From: Planctomycetota bacterium
GTDB taxonomy: Bacteria > Planctomycetota > UBA8108 > JACQVS01
DNA: 40,296 nt
Assembly: GCA_016209605.1 (NCBI GenBank)
Contig: JACQVS010000092.1
Location: 1-40,296 of the forward strand
Reading direction: 5' to 3'
Shown: in pieces, positions 24,970-34,908 of the stretch
Numbering within the stretch: position 1 is the stretch's first letter
Layout: each line of letters opens with the position of its first letter
Notes under the pieces: model-generated
Databases searched by the model: none
What the model saw: only the letters and a program-made list of their open reading frames with translations
What the model was told of the DNA's origin: nothing
Program-made: the position numbers and the translations under genes

Positions 24970-27272
24970 TTCACTCCCTTCCCGAACCAGTGCGCCAGAA
25001 CCATCTCCGCCACCAACAGGGCGGCCACCAGCCAGAGGAGGTGGCGCCAGTACTCCGTTCCCCCGCCGGTGCTCTTCAACCGGGCGATCTCCTGGATCTC
25101 CTTGGCGGCATCGAAGACCACGGCCTTGAACTCCGGGAAGTTATCCCGCAGCTCATCGGCGCTGGCGGCGCGCAAGTCTCCCTCGCCGGCATCGAGGTTG
25201 ACGGCGAAGTGGAGCAGCCGCTCGGGGCTATCCCCCTCGCCCGGCGCGGGCCGCTGCAGGCGGATCTGGTAAACGCCGCTCTGGCGGGTCTCCTCGTGCA
25301 CCAGGACGAAGCGGTTTTCATCGGAGAGCTTCTCCAGCTCCTTGGGCACCGGGGTCGGCGCGCCGGACGACGGCCCGGCTGGCGGGGTGATCAAGATCGA
25401 CTTGGCGAACTCGGAGGCATCGAGCTGATAGCGGAAGGGCTCCCCCAGGCTCAAGTTGATCCGCCCTTCCCCGAAACGCACCAGGTAAGGAAGCGACTCG
25501 TGCAGGAACGGGATGAAGTCGGGGTAGCGGGGGAAATCGTTCCACTCCAGGTCGGCGGTGCTGGCGAACCACATCGCCCGGCCCTGGCCATAGGCGTTGT
25601 CGAAGACCGCCAGGCTGTCCTCTCCATCGGTGAAGCGAAGGAGGGCAGCGATGCGGGCCGGCGATTTCTTTTCGGCGGACTCTTCTGCTGGCGGTTGAAA
25701 GCGGAAGAACCTCCGGAACTCGATGGCCGCGCTTTCCAGGTAGGAGAACTCGCGGCGCTCGAGAAAGTACCGGGCCACGGGGTGGTCCTCCTCGGGGATG
25801 CGGAGATGGACGGGGGAGCCGTCGGAGTTTTGCAGGACTGCCAGAGGGATCGGAAGCAGGTCGTCCTCGGATCGGTGGAAGGCCTGGTTGTAGTCCTCGG
25901 GGATGACGTTTTTCCCCAAAAAAACCAGCAGCCCCCCGCCGCCCGAGACGAACTTGCGGAGCTCATCGAGAAAGCGGGCGGGAAGGTCGCCTGCCGAGAC
26001 GTTCGCCAGGATGACCGCCAGGTATGGCTTCAAGCCGGCGCCGTCGCTCAGGATCTGCTCCACCGTCCGGCTGGCGGGGTGGTAGGGGGCCTGGCGGAAC
26101 TCATCGGCCTCCTCGGGCATGAGGGCCAGCTCGAGAAGCAGGGTTTCGCTCTCAAGCGGCTGGCTGCCGGGCTCGCCGTTCACCAGCAGCACCTCGGCGT
26201 TGTCACGAACTCCAACCGCGAGATAGCGGCGGTTGTCCATCACCAGGCTGTCGCCGCGGACTTCGGCGGTGACCGTGTGGGACCCCGGCGTGGTGAAGCG
26301 GTAGGGCAGGGATCTCGAGACCAGCCCGCCGGCCGGCACCGGGGTGACGTAAGTGCGCTCCTCGACCCCATCGATGTAAAAGATCACTTCCACCGCGTCG
26401 AAGTCCTCCTTGCCGTAATTGCGGGCGGTGGCGGTGAACTGGACCCACATCTCCTGGCTGGCGAGGGGCGGCGTCATCGCCAGGTCGGTCATGGTCAGGT
26501 TGCGGTCGGAGCCCTTGAGATCGGCCCGGCTGACGGCCACCCCCGCCTCCTGGATCTCGCGAAGCAGGTCGTTGACGGCGGGGTCCTTGGGGCCGCTTTC
26601 CCCCAGCCAGTCGCGCCGCTGGAAGTCGCTGAAAAGGATCAGCTTCTTTCCCGACAGCGGCACGGCGCTCTCTGGAACCGGCTCGAACTGCCGGGCCACG
26701 TCCAGAATCTTTTGCAAGGAGGCGGGCAGGTTCACCGGCTGGTAAGTGGTCTTGAGCTCGGCAATGCCGCGGCTGATCTCGCCGCGTCCGGTCTCGGTGA
26801 GCTGGCGCGGCGGCTGGATGACCTGAGGGTTTGCCTCCAGGGTGGTGATCGCCAGCCGATCCCCCGGCTTGATCACGCTCTGGACCATCTGGGTCACGGT
26901 CTCGCAGGCTATTTCAAATAGGCTGCGGGCTCCGGACTTCCACTCCATGCTGTAGGAGGTGTCGATGGCCAGGATCCAGTTCTCTGGCCGGTCCGACAGG
27001 CTGCCGAGGACCCGGCTGCGGAGGAACGGGCGCGCCATGGCCGCGGCCAGGAGGGCGAGAACGGCGCAGCGCAGGATGAGCAGGAGGAGGTTTTCGAGCT
27101 GGATGCGGCGCTGGTTCTTCTGCAAGGCCCGCAGCAGGAACTCCATGGCCGCCCACTTGCGCCTCTGGAAGCGCTGGCGATGGATCAAGTGGATGATGAT
27201 GGGCACCGCCACCAGGGCCAGGCCGGCCAGCATGGCGGGCTGGGAGAAGAAGCCGCGCAGGAACTCCGTCAT
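24966..27272 (-). CDS. BatA-like membrane protein with VWA domain
   Basis: The N-terminus matches the BatA 'aerotolerance' domain: a first helix (AMLAGLALVAVPIIIHLI), then HRQRFQRRKWAAMEFLLRAL and a second helix at about 62-80. The VWA domain follows, with an intact metal site in AIDTSYSM (D104, S106, S108). The middle is beta-rich and CARDB-like. Next comes an amidotransferase-like alpha/beta stretch with SGGGGLLVFLGK, and a C-terminal helix lies at about 745-762. At 768 residues it is more than twice the size of E. coli or Bacteroides BatA-type proteins, which have only the VWA part. The ATG overlaps the DUF58 stop as ATGA. It is expected to act with MoxR; its target is unknown. Confidence 0.86.
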   Translation of the reverse strand: MTEFLRGFFSQPAMLAGLALVAVPIIIHLIHRQRFQRRKWAAMEFLLRALQKNQRRIQLENLLLLILRCAVLALLAAAMARPFLRSRVLGSLSDRPENWILAIDTSYSMEWKSGARSLFEIACETVTQMVQSVIKPGDRLAITTLEANPQVIQPPRQLTETGRGEISRGIAELKTTYQPVNLPASLQKILDVARQFEPVPESAVPLSGKKLILFSDFQRRDWLGESGPKDPAVNDLLREIQEAGVAVSRADLKGSDRNLTMTDLAMTPPLASQEMWVQFTATARNYGKEDFDAVEVIFYIDGVEERTYVTPVPAGGLVSRSLPYRFTTPGSHTVTAEVRGDSLVMDNRRYLAVGVRDNAEVLLVNGEPGSQPLESETLLLELALMPEEADEFRQAPYHPASRTVEQILSDGAGLKPYLAVILANVSAGDLPARFLDELRKFVSGGGGLLVFLGKNVIPEDYNQAFHRSEDDLLPIPLAVLQNSDGSPVHLRIPEEDHPVARYFLERREFSYLESAAIEFRRFFRFQPPAEESAEKKSPARIAALLRFTDGEDSLAVFDNAYGQGRAMWFASTADLEWNDFPRYPDFIPFLHESLPYLVRFGEGRINLSLGEPFRYQLDASEFAKSILITPPAGPSSGAPTPVPKELEKLSDENRFVLVHEETRQSGVYQIRLQRPAPGEGDSPERLLHFAVNLDAGEGDLRAASADELRDNFPEFKAVVFDAAKEIQEIARLKSTGGGTEYWRHLLWLVAALLVAEMVLAHWFGKGVK

Positions 27273-28172
27273 GCTTTGCGCAACCTCCCGGCCCTGGCCG
27301 CAATGTAGCTGGAAAGAGCCCCATCGAGCTTTTGAGATGTGTCAATGCTGACGTAGTCGATGAGGTTGTTGCGGCAGGTCTCCTTGAGCTGGTCCCGGAA
27401 TCTCTCCAACTCCTCCAGGTAAGCCGCTCTCAGGACGCGCGGGTTGACCAGGATTTCCGGAAAAGCCTCGAGCCCTTCGAACATCGTCATGCGCTGGAAC
27501 GGAAAGGTCAGCTCATCGCGGTCCATGACGTGGAAGAGGATGATTTCGTGGTTCTTGTGGCGCAGGTGCTTAAGGCCGCGGCGGATGCGGTTCACGTCAT
27601 CGAACATGTCCGAGATGATGACGACCAGGCCTTTCTTCTTGATGCGGTCGGCGAAGCTGTTGAAGATGACCCCCAGGTCCGTCTTCCGGGCGGTCTGCTG
27701 GCGGTCGAGCTCCTGGATGAGGTTGTTGAACTGGCTCGAGCTCGAGCTGGGGGGAAGGTAGGTCCGCACGTCCTGGTCGAAGATGGCCAGGCCGACGGCA
27801 TCCTGCTGCTGGATGAGCAGGTAGGAGAGGGCCGCGGCGATGTAAGTGCCGTACTGGTACTTGGTGAGCCCCCCCCATCCATCAGCCTCCGCGCCGTACT
27901 GCATCGACTCGGAGGCGTCGAGGAGGATGTACGACTTCAAGTTGGTCTCCTCCTCGTACTGCTTGATGTAGAAGCGGTCGGAGCGGCCAAAGACCTTCCA
28001 GTCGACGTGGCGGATGTCATCGCCCGGGACGTACTCGCGGTGCTCGGCGAACTCGACGCTGAAGCCGTGGTAAGGACTCTTGTGCAGGCCGGAGATGAAT
28101 CCCTCGACGATCAGCCGGGCCTTGACCTCCAGGCGGACGATCTTGGCGAGGGTTTTGGGATCCAGGTACTCC

Positions 28173-29237
<1,065 letters not shown>

Positions 29238-29299
29238 CGATGGGGTTCACTCCTTACAAACAATTTTGGCCAGGTAATACCTGCAGAACGACAGTCATT

Positions 29300-29327
29300 T
29301 CTATAGTCTAAAGGAAGTTTGAATTAA
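29300..29327 (-). promoter_or_regulatory. possible promoter for moxR and the run behind it
   Basis: On the minus strand TTAATT (29322-29327) and TATAGA (29300-29305) are 16 bases apart in an AT-rich gap. The -10 is good (5 of 6 matches to the consensus) and the -35 is poor, so this is only a candidate. Confidence 0.3.
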
Positions 29328-29346
29328 TGCTACCTATTCTTTTTCC

Positions 29347-29374
29347 TTGATTTTCACCATGGTCCATTTATATT
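29347..29374 (+). promoter_or_regulatory. probable sigma-70-type promoter of guaB
   Basis: TTGATT (29347-29352) and TATATT (29369-29374) lie 16 bases apart in the AT-rich gap before guaB. They match 4 and 5 of the 6 consensus bases. Transcription would start near 29382, giving a leader of about 45 bases. Confidence 0.45.
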
Positions 29375-29415
29375 CAAAAGTTTATTCATTCTTGGTCTCT
29401 GGAGCCCGAATCCTC

Positions 29416-29421
29416 GAGGAG
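29416..29421 (+). promoter_or_regulatory. ribosome-binding site that fixes the guaB start
   Basis: GAGGAG lies six bases before the ATG at 29428. The frame is open further upstream to an ATG at 29347, but that part is AT-rich, overlaps the predicted promoter and does not resemble IMP dehydrogenase. Confidence 0.75.
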
Positions 29422-29427
29422 CGATCC

Positions 29428-30969
29428 ATGCTTGCCCCGAACATTCATAACGGCATTCATGACGGCGAAACCGCCGCTCAGCTTTTTGGCCGGAAGGAAG
29501 GTCTTACCTACAATGACTTTATCATCCTCCCCGGCCAGATCTCTTTCGGGGCGGACCAGGTCGATCTGAGCACGCGCATCACCCGGCGGATCGCCCTCAA
29601 GGCCCCCATTTGCAGCTCCCCCATGGACACCGTGACCGAGTCGAGCATGGCCATTGCCCTGGCGCTGTGCGGGGGGATAGGCATCATCCACTACAACAAC
29701 ACCGTCGAGGAGCAGGTCCGGGAGGTCCGCAAGGTGAAGCGCTTCGAGAACGGCTTCATCACCGATCCCCGCGTCCTCAGCCCCGACCACACCATCCGCG
29801 ACGTCGACCGCATCCGCGAGACCGAGGGCTTCTCCGGCATCCCCATCACCGAGGACGGCACCACCCGGTCCCGCCTGATCGGCATCGTCACCAACCGGGA
29901 CATCGACTTCGAGCCCAACCGCGACCAGCCGCTGCGGGAGGTTATGACCACCCGCCTGATCACCGCTCCCGAGGGCATCTCGCTGCGGGAGGCCAACCAG
30001 ATGCTCAAGGAGTCGAAGAAGGGGAAGCTGCCCATCATCGACCGCGAGGGGCGGCTGGTGTCGCTGGTCTCGCGGACCGACCTCAAGAAGAACCGCGACT
30101 ACCCCGACGCCACCAAGAACGAAAAGAAGCAGCTGCGGGTCGGCGCGGCCATCTCCACCCGAAACGAGGACCGCGAGCGCCTCGCCGCCCTGGTCGAGGC
30201 GGGTGTCGACCTGGTGGTGATCGACTCCGCCCAGGGGGACTCCCTCTTCCAGATCCAGCTCATCGAGCACTTGAAGACGCTCTACCCGCAGATCGATGTG
30301 CTGGCAGGCAACGTCGTGACCCAGGCTCAATGCCTGCACTTGATCGAAGCCGGCGCCGATGGCATCCGCGTCGGCATGGGCCCGGGCTCGATTTGCATCA
30401 CCCAGGAAACCATGGCCGTCGGGCGCGCCCAGGCGACCGCCGTCTACCGTACCAGCGCTCTCTGCCGCAAGCACGACATTCCGGTGGTGGCCGACGGCGG
30501 CATCTCCAACATCGGTTTTCTGGTCAAGGCGCTGGCGGTGGGCGGGAGCGTCAGCATGATGGGCGGCCTGTTCGCCGGCACCCAGGAGGCGCCGGGAGAC
30601 TACTTTTACAAGGACGGGGTGCGGGTCAAGAAGTACCGCGGCATGGCCTCGGTGGAGGCGATGGAGAAAGGGGGGGCCAAGCGCTATTACCGCGACGACC
30701 GGGAAATCCGCGTCGCTCAAGGAGTCTCCGGCCTGGTGGTTGACAAGGGTTCGATCCTCGACCTGTTCCCCTACCTCCAGCAGGGCCTGCGCACGGCGTT
30801 CCAGGACATGGGCTACCGCACCATTCCCGAGCTTCACGCCGCCCTGGAGGAGGGGCGCCTCTTCTTCGAAGCCCGCAGCTTCTCGGCGCAGCGGGAAGGC
30901 GGCGTTCACAGCCTCTTCTCTTATCAAGAGCCGGTGCTGGGCGTGAAGGAGCGGACGCATGCGATTTAG
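29428..30969 (+). CDS. guaB: IMP dehydrogenase GuaB, eukaryote-like type
   Basis: GuaB oxidises IMP to XMP with NAD+, the rate-limiting step of guanine nucleotide synthesis. The 513-residue product has the TIM barrel interrupted by two CBS domains at about 95-215. The catalytic Cys is Cys323 in [12 protein letters not shown]; the flap follows. Unlike most bacterial enzymes, which read GSICTTR at the active site, it has the ICITQE form. Other segments also follow the animal/fungal type: [54 protein letters not shown], and a C-terminal [11 protein letters not shown]. Its length equals that of human IMPDH (514) rather than the ~488 of E. coli. guaA follows after 225 bases that are mostly repeat copy D. 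Confidence 0.96.
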   Translation: MLAPNIHNGIHDGETAAQLFGRKEGLTYNDFIILPGQISFGADQVDLSTRITRRIALKAPICSSPMDTVTESSMAIALALCGGIGIIHYNNTVEEQVREVRKVKRFENGFITDPRVLSPDHTIRDVDRIRETEGFSGIPITEDGTTRSRLIGIVTNRDIDFEPNRDQPLREVMTTRLITAPEGISLREANQMLKESKKGKLPIIDREGRLVSLVSRTDLKKNRDYPDATKNEKKQLRVGAAISTRNEDRERLAALVEAGVDLVVIDSAQGDSLFQIQLIEHLKTLYPQIDVLAGNVVTQAQCLHLIEAGADGIRVGMGPGSICITQETMAVGRAQATAVYRTSALCRKHDIPVVADGGISNIGFLVKALAVGGSVSMMGGLFAGTQEAPGDYFYKDGVRVKKYRGMASVEAMEKGGAKRYYRDDREIRVAQGVSGLVVDKGSILDLFPYLQQGLRTAFQDMGYRTIPELHAALEEGRLFFEARSFSAQREGGVHSLFSYQEPVLGVKERTHAI

Positions 30970-31130
30970 CGCGGCCAAGGCCACAACCAAAGGTCTCTGC
31001 CGAATGACAAAAAGAGGAAGAGGATTGAACCGCCAAGACGCCAAGAGCGCCAAGTTAAGACGCAAGGCGAATTATAGTGCTTTCTTCGGTCACCATGAAA
31101 TCACTGCTGCCTGCGGAAAATAATTGATGG
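30970..31130 (+). repeat. interspersed repeat, copy D (guaB-guaA junction)
   Basis: This copy starts at the base after the guaB stop codon and is forward on the + strand, in the sense of guaBA. The GC hairpin (one mismatch), purine tract and CGCCAAG direct repeats are well kept. The later part, including the CTTGG/CCAAG hairpin, has diverged. The tail again ends in TTGATGG, with no gene starting there. Confidence 0.82.
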
Positions 31131-31194
31131 AAGAATCTAAACTCCGTATCGCGTCTATCCCGGGTGAACGACAAACAGAGATCGACCAGAAACC

Positions 31195-32736
31195 ATGGCT
31201 GAATTCCTGGCCATCCTCGATTTTGGATCCCAGTACACCCAGCTGATCGCCCGGCGGGTGCGGGAGAACCGGGTTTACTGCGAAATCCTTCCTCACGGGA
31301 CCACCGTTGAGGATCTGAAGAAGCGCCAGCTCAAGGGGATCATCCTGAGCGGCGGGCCATCCGGCGTCTACGAAGAGCAAGCGCCGCGCTGCGATGAGCG
31401 CATCTTCTCCCTGGGGGTGCCGGTCCTGGGGATCTGCTACGGCATGCAATTGGGCTGCGAGATCCTCGGCGCCAAGGTCATCCCCGCCCGCCACCGCGAG
31501 TACGGCGAAACCGTCCTCGACCTGGCCGGCAGCGGCGACGATCTCTTCCACGGTTTGAAAAGCCGGATCAAGGCCTGGATGAGCCACGGCGACCGGGTGG
31601 ATGACGTCGGTGGCGACTTTCAGGTCCTCGCCCGGACGCAAAACTGCCCCTACGCCGCGGTGGCCCACTCCAGGACGCGTTTTTACGGCGTCCAGTTCCA
31701 CCCCGAGGTCACCCACACGCCGGAGGGCGGCGCCATCATCAACAACTTCCTCTATCGCATCTGCCAGTGCACCGGCGACTGGACGCTCTCCGGATTCATC
31801 GACGACCAGGTGAAGAAGATCCGCAAGGAAGTCGGCCGGGAGCGGGTGGTCTGCGCCCTCTCGGGAGGGGTTGATTCCTCGGTGGTGGCTCTGCTCCTCC
31901 ACCGGGCCCTCGGCAGCCAGCTGATCTGCGTTTTCGTCGACAACGGTCTCCTCCGCCAGGGGGAGAAGGAGCAGGTGGAGGCGACCTTCCGCGAGCACTT
32001 CCACCTCAACTTCCACCTCGTGGTTGCCTCCAGCCGGTTCTTGCAGGCCCTGAAAGGGGTCACGGACCCGGAGACCAAGCGCATCCGCATCGGCCACGAG
32101 TTCATCGAGGTCTTCCGCGATGCCACCCGGAAGTTCGAGGGGGTGCGGTATCTTGCCCAGGGGACTCTCTACCCGGACACCATCGAGAGTCGCTCTCCCT
32201 TCGGCGGACCCTCGGCCGTGATCAAGAGCCATCACAACGTCGGCGGCCTGCCGGAGAAGCTTGGCTTCGAGCTGGTCGAGCCGCTCAAGTTCCTCTTCAA
32301 GGATGAGGTGCGCAACCTCGGCCGCGAGCTGGGCCTCCCCGATGAGATCATCCAGCGCCAGCCCTTCCCCGGCCCCGGCCTGGCCATCCGGGTGATCGGC
32401 GAGGTGACGGCCGAGCGCTTGAAGGTGCTGCGCGAGGCCGACGCCATCGTCCAGGAGGAGATCCGCGCGCTAGATCTCCACCGCAACCTCTGGCAATCCT
32501 TCGCCATCCTGCTTCCGGTGCGCACGGTGGGCGTCATGGGCGACCGCCGGACCTACGATGCGGTGATCGCGCTCCGCATCGTCGAGTCCACCGACGGCAT
32601 GACCGCCAACTGGGTCTTCCTGCCCAGCGAGGTCTTGACGAGGATCGCCAACCGGATTTGTAATGAGGTGGTCGGCGTGAACCGGGTGGTGCTTGACATC
32701 TCGAGCAAGCCGCCCTCCACCATTGAATGGGAATAA
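31195..32736 (+). CDS. guaA: GMP synthase (glutamine-hydrolysing) GuaA
   Basis: GuaA aminates XMP to GMP using glutamine and ATP. The 513-residue product contains the class I amidotransferase domain first, with nucleophile Cys81 in GICYG and His169/Glu171 in FHPEVTHT. The ATP-pyrophosphatase domain follows, with P-loop SGGVDSS at 223-229. The dimerisation domain ends in the family's KPPSTIEWE tail. Nothing is missing and the length is usual. The ribosome site before the ATG at 31195 is weak. It probably shares a transcript with guaB; repeat copy D lies in the spacer and could affect read-through or message stability. Confidence 0.97.
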   Translation: MAEFLAILDFGSQYTQLIARRVRENRVYCEILPHGTTVEDLKKRQLKGIILSGGPSGVYEEQAPRCDERIFSLGVPVLGICYGMQLGCEILGAKVIPARHREYGETVLDLAGSGDDLFHGLKSRIKAWMSHGDRVDDVGGDFQVLARTQNCPYAAVAHSRTRFYGVQFHPEVTHTPEGGAIINNFLYRICQCTGDWTLSGFIDDQVKKIRKEVGRERVVCALSGGVDSSVVALLLHRALGSQLICVFVDNGLLRQGEKEQVEATFREHFHLNFHLVVASSRFLQALKGVTDPETKRIRIGHEFIEVFRDATRKFEGVRYLAQGTLYPDTIESRSPFGGPSAVIKSHHNVGGLPEKLGFELVEPLKFLFKDEVRNLGRELGLPDEIIQRQPFPGPGLAIRVIGEVTAERLKVLREADAIVQEEIRALDLHRNLWQSFAILLPVRTVGVMGDRRTYDAVIALRIVESTDGMTANWVFLPSEVLTRIANRICNEVVGVNRVVLDISSKPPSTIEWE

Positions 32737-32784
32737 GAAGCGCCGCGGCCGCCATGCCGCCCTGTAAAAACTGGAGAGGATCCG

Positions 32785-33279
32785 ATGCAAACGTTCGAAG
32801 GCCAGCTCAAAGGAGCCGGCAAATCCTTCGCCCTGGTCGCCTCGCGCTTCAATGAGCTGATCGTCGCGTCGCTCATCGACGGCGCCAGGGGGGCGCTCCT
32901 CCGCTTGGGCGTCCAGGAGGAGGACATCGCGCTGGTTCGCGTTCCAGGAGCTTTCGAGATCCCGCCGGTGGCGCGCCGGCTGGCCGAGAGCGGCCGCTTC
33001 CACGGGGTGATCTGCCTGGGGGCGGTGATCCGCGGCTCGACCCCGCACTTCGACTATATCGCCGGAGAATCGGCCAAGGGCGTGGCGGCGGCAGGCTGGG
33101 CGTCAGCCGTGCCCGTCATTTACGGCATCTTGACCACGGACAGCATCGAGCAGGCGATCGAGCGGGCCGGGACCAAGGCGGGCAACAAAGGCGCGGAGGC
33201 CGCCCTGGCAGCCATCGAGATGGCAGATCTGTACGACCGGCTGCGGAGTCAAGCCCGCCCGTCGAAGAAAAAACAATGA
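32785..33279 (+). CDS. ribH: 6,7-dimethyl-8-ribityllumazine synthase RibH
   Basis: RibH condenses 5-amino-6-ribitylaminouracil with 3,4-dihydroxybutanone phosphate in riboflavin synthesis and forms a pentameric or icosahedral shell. The 164-residue product shows SRFNELI near the N-terminus, VPGAFEIP, GAVIRGSTPHFDYIAGESAKG, and the ending NKGAEAALAAIEMADL. All are typical, including the active-site His in the HFDY segment. GGAGAGGA lies 4 bases before the ATG at 32785. The stop overlaps nusB by 4 bases. No other riboflavin gene is in the window. Confidence 0.95.
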   Translation: MQTFEGQLKGAGKSFALVASRFNELIVASLIDGARGALLRLGVQEEDIALVRVPGAFEIPPVARRLAESGRFHGVICLGAVIRGSTPHFDYIAGESAKGVAAAGWASAVPVIYGILTTDSIEQAIERAGTKAGNKGAEAALAAIEMADLYDRLRSQARPSKKKQ

Positions 33280-33737
33280 AGACTCGAAAGCGAACCTTGG
33301 GCCGCCAGATCGCCGTCCAGCTCCTTTACCAGTACGACATCCGCAGGAAGATCGACAAGAAGGGGCCGGAGGGGGGCCTTCCGGACATGGATGTCGAAGG
33401 ATTCATCGCCCAGGAGGCCGAGGATCTCGAGGTGCGCGAGTTCGCGCTCAAGCTCTTTCACGGCGCCGTCGAGTCTCTGAGGACCACCGACCAGCTCATC
33501 TCCGAGGTGGTCGACAACTGGAAGATCGAGCGCATCGCCGCCATGGACCGGGCCATCCTGCGCCTGGCGATCTTCGAGCTCAACGAGCTGATGGAGGTGC
33601 CGGCCAAGGTGGTCATCAACGAGGCCATCGAGCTGGCCAAGAAATTCAGCACCGCCCAATCCGGCGCCTTCGTGAACGGCATCCTGAACCGCCTGCTGAT
33701 CCTCCGCAACCCGCCCTCCATGGACTCCCATGTTTAA
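33276..33737 (+). CDS. nusB: transcription antitermination factor NusB
   Basis: NusB binds boxA RNA with NusE (S10) and helps rRNA transcripts escape termination. The 153-residue, all-helical product has the N-terminal TLGRQIAVQLLYQYD segment, the central AAMDRAILRLAIFEL, the EAIELAKKFS helix and the C-terminal FVNGILNRL signature. The ribH-nusB pairing by a 4-base ATGA overlap is a common arrangement. The end overlaps the ftsY start by 8 bases. Confidence 0.93.
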   Translation: MKTRKRTLGRQIAVQLLYQYDIRRKIDKKGPEGGLPDMDVEGFIAQEAEDLEVREFALKLFHGAVESLRTTDQLISEVVDNWKIERIAAMDRAILRLAIFELNELMEVPAKVVINEAIELAKKFSTAQSGAFVNGILNRLLILRNPPSMDSHV

Positions 33738-34758
33738 AAAAAAGAAGGCCGCGTCGCCGGAGCCGCCGGATCCGGAAACAAGCCCGGCCACCGAGCTGGT
33801 GGAGACGGCCAAGCCGGGGGAGGCGGCCGAGCCCGCCCCCAGGAAGCGCGGCGCCTTCGCCTTCCTGCGCGCCGGGCTGGAGAAGACCCGCGCCGGCCTG
33901 CGCAGCCTCTTCGGCCTGCGCGAAAAGCTCGATGAAAACACCCTTGCCAGAATCGAGGAGGAGCTGTTCGTCGCCGATTTCGGACCCAAGATGGTGGAGC
34001 AGCTCATCGAGGGGGAAGCCGGCCTGCGCGCCGCCTGGAAGCGGGGGGAGATCGAGCAGCAGGACCAGGTCCTGGAGTTCTTGAAGAGCCGCCTCAAGGC
34101 CATGCTGTCGCATAAAGACCTGTCGCTGCGCGAGGCCCCTCAGCCCCCCACCATCTACCTGATCGCCGGCGTTAACGGCACGGGCAAGACCACCTCCATC
34201 GCCAAGCTCGCGCACCGGCTGCTCGAGGAGGGGAACAAGGTGCTCCTCGCCGCCGCCGACACCTTCCGCGCCGCCGCCGTTGAGCAGCTCACCATCTGGA
34301 GCCAGCGCCTGGGGATCGGCATCGTCACCGGCGAGGCCAACTCCGATCCGGCCTCGGTCGCCTTCAAGGGGGTGGAGCGGGCGCGGCAAGAGGGCATCGA
34401 CTGCCTGATCGTCGACACCGCCGGCCGCCTGCACACCGACAAGAACCTGATGCGCGAGTTGAAGAAGATCCGCGAGGTCCTTGCCAGGAAAGTGCCGGGG
34501 GCGCCGCAGGAGTCGCTCCTCGTCCTCGACGGGACCAACGGCCAGAACGCCATCCAGCAGGCGGAAGTCTTCAAGCGGGAAATCGACGTGAGCGGCATCA
34601 TCCTGACCAAGCTGGACGGCACCGCCAAGGGCGGCGTGGTCTTCGCCATCCACGAGCGCCTGGAGATTCCGGTGAAGCTGGTGGGGATTGGAGAGCAGCT
34701 GCCGGATCTGATTCCCTTTGATCCGGGCCAGTTCGTGGATGCGCTGTTCGAAAAATAA
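33730..34758 (+). CDS. ftsY: signal recognition particle receptor FtsY
   Basis: FtsY is the SRP receptor GTPase that brings ribosome-nascent-chain complexes to SecYEG. The 342-residue product has a short Pro/Glu-rich N-terminal region instead of the long acidic A domain of E. coli. A helical N domain follows, then the GTPase: GVNGTGKTT at 147-155, DTFRAAAVEQL near 177-187, DTAGR at 229-233 and TKLDGTAKGG at 293-302. It ends with the GIGEQLPDLIPFDPGQF motif of FtsY. It starts inside the end of nusB. The transcript would run into the hairpin array at 34763-34898. Confidence 0.96.
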   Translation: MFKKKKAASPEPPDPETSPATELVETAKPGEAAEPAPRKRGAFAFLRAGLEKTRAGLRSLFGLREKLDENTLARIEEELFVADFGPKMVEQLIEGEAGLRAAWKRGEIEQQDQVLEFLKSRLKAMLSHKDLSLREAPQPPTIYLIAGVNGTGKTTSIAKLAHRLLEEGNKVLLAAADTFRAAAVEQLTIWSQRLGIGIVTGEANSDPASVAFKGVERARQEGIDCLIVDTAGRLHTDKNLMRELKKIREVLARKVPGAPQESLLVLDGTNGQNAIQQAEVFKREIDVSGIILTKLDGTAKGGVVFAIHERLEIPVKLVGIGEQLPDLIPFDPGQFVDALFEK

Positions 34759-34762
34759 TTAC

Positions 34763-34787
34763 TTTCTGTTTCGGAACGAAACAGAAA
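34763..34787. terminator. stem-loop 1 of the ftsY/lipoprotein array
   Basis: Perfect 11-bp arms (TTTCTGTTTCG and its complement) around loop GAA, starting 5 bases after the ftsY stop. In the minus direction it is followed by a T-rich stretch near 34751-34760, so it could stop minus-strand transcripts. Confidence 0.55.
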
Positions 34788-34791
34788 CTAT

Positions 34792-34811
34792 CCGGCGCAT
34801 GGATGCGCCGG
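34792..34811 (+). terminator. stem-loop 2, likely intrinsic terminator of ftsY
   Basis: Arms CCGGCGCA/TGCGCCGG form 8 perfect GC-rich pairs around a 4-base loop, followed by GCATTTTT. This is the best terminator for the guaB-ftsY direction. Confidence 0.65.
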
Positions 34812-34813
34812 GC

Positions 34814-34842
34814 ATTTTTCATAGACGAAGTCTATGGAAAAT
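34814..34842. terminator. stem-loop 3
   Basis: Arms of 13 bases (ATTTTTCATAGAC and partner) pair fully except for one G-U, with loop GAA. The T run of stem-loop 2 is the left arm here, so the two structures are adjacent and partly shared. Confidence 0.55.
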
Positions 34843-34845
34843 GGA

Positions 34846-34862
34846 GCCCGGCCACGCCGGGC
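34846..34862. terminator. stem-loop 4
   Basis: Perfect 7-bp arms GCCCGGC/GCCGGGC around CAC. No T run follows in either direction, so on its own it would be a poor terminator. Confidence 0.4.
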
Positions 34863-34867
34863 GATGA

Positions 34868-34898
34868 TTAAAACAAGTCCAGGATGGACTTGTTTTAA
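34868..34898. terminator. stem-loop 5, bidirectional terminator candidate
   Basis: Perfect 13-bp arms (TTAAAACAAGTCC and complement) around AGGAT. The T-rich 3' arm and symmetrical layout suit termination in both directions. It lies 10 bases past the stop of the giant lipoprotein gene, which runs the other way. Confidence 0.65.
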
Positions 34899-34908
34899 CA
34901 GAAAAAAA

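Noticed and set aside
22777..25272. 831-codon open frame on the + strand opposite the VWA genes
   Set aside because: Its composition mirrors the opposing genes, which have clear VWA motifs and membrane helices. Such long antisense frames are common at this GC content.
30970..31130. CRISPR array suggested by tandem CGCCAAG units
   Set aside because: The units are 9-10 nt, imperfect and without spacers of regular length; no cas gene is present.
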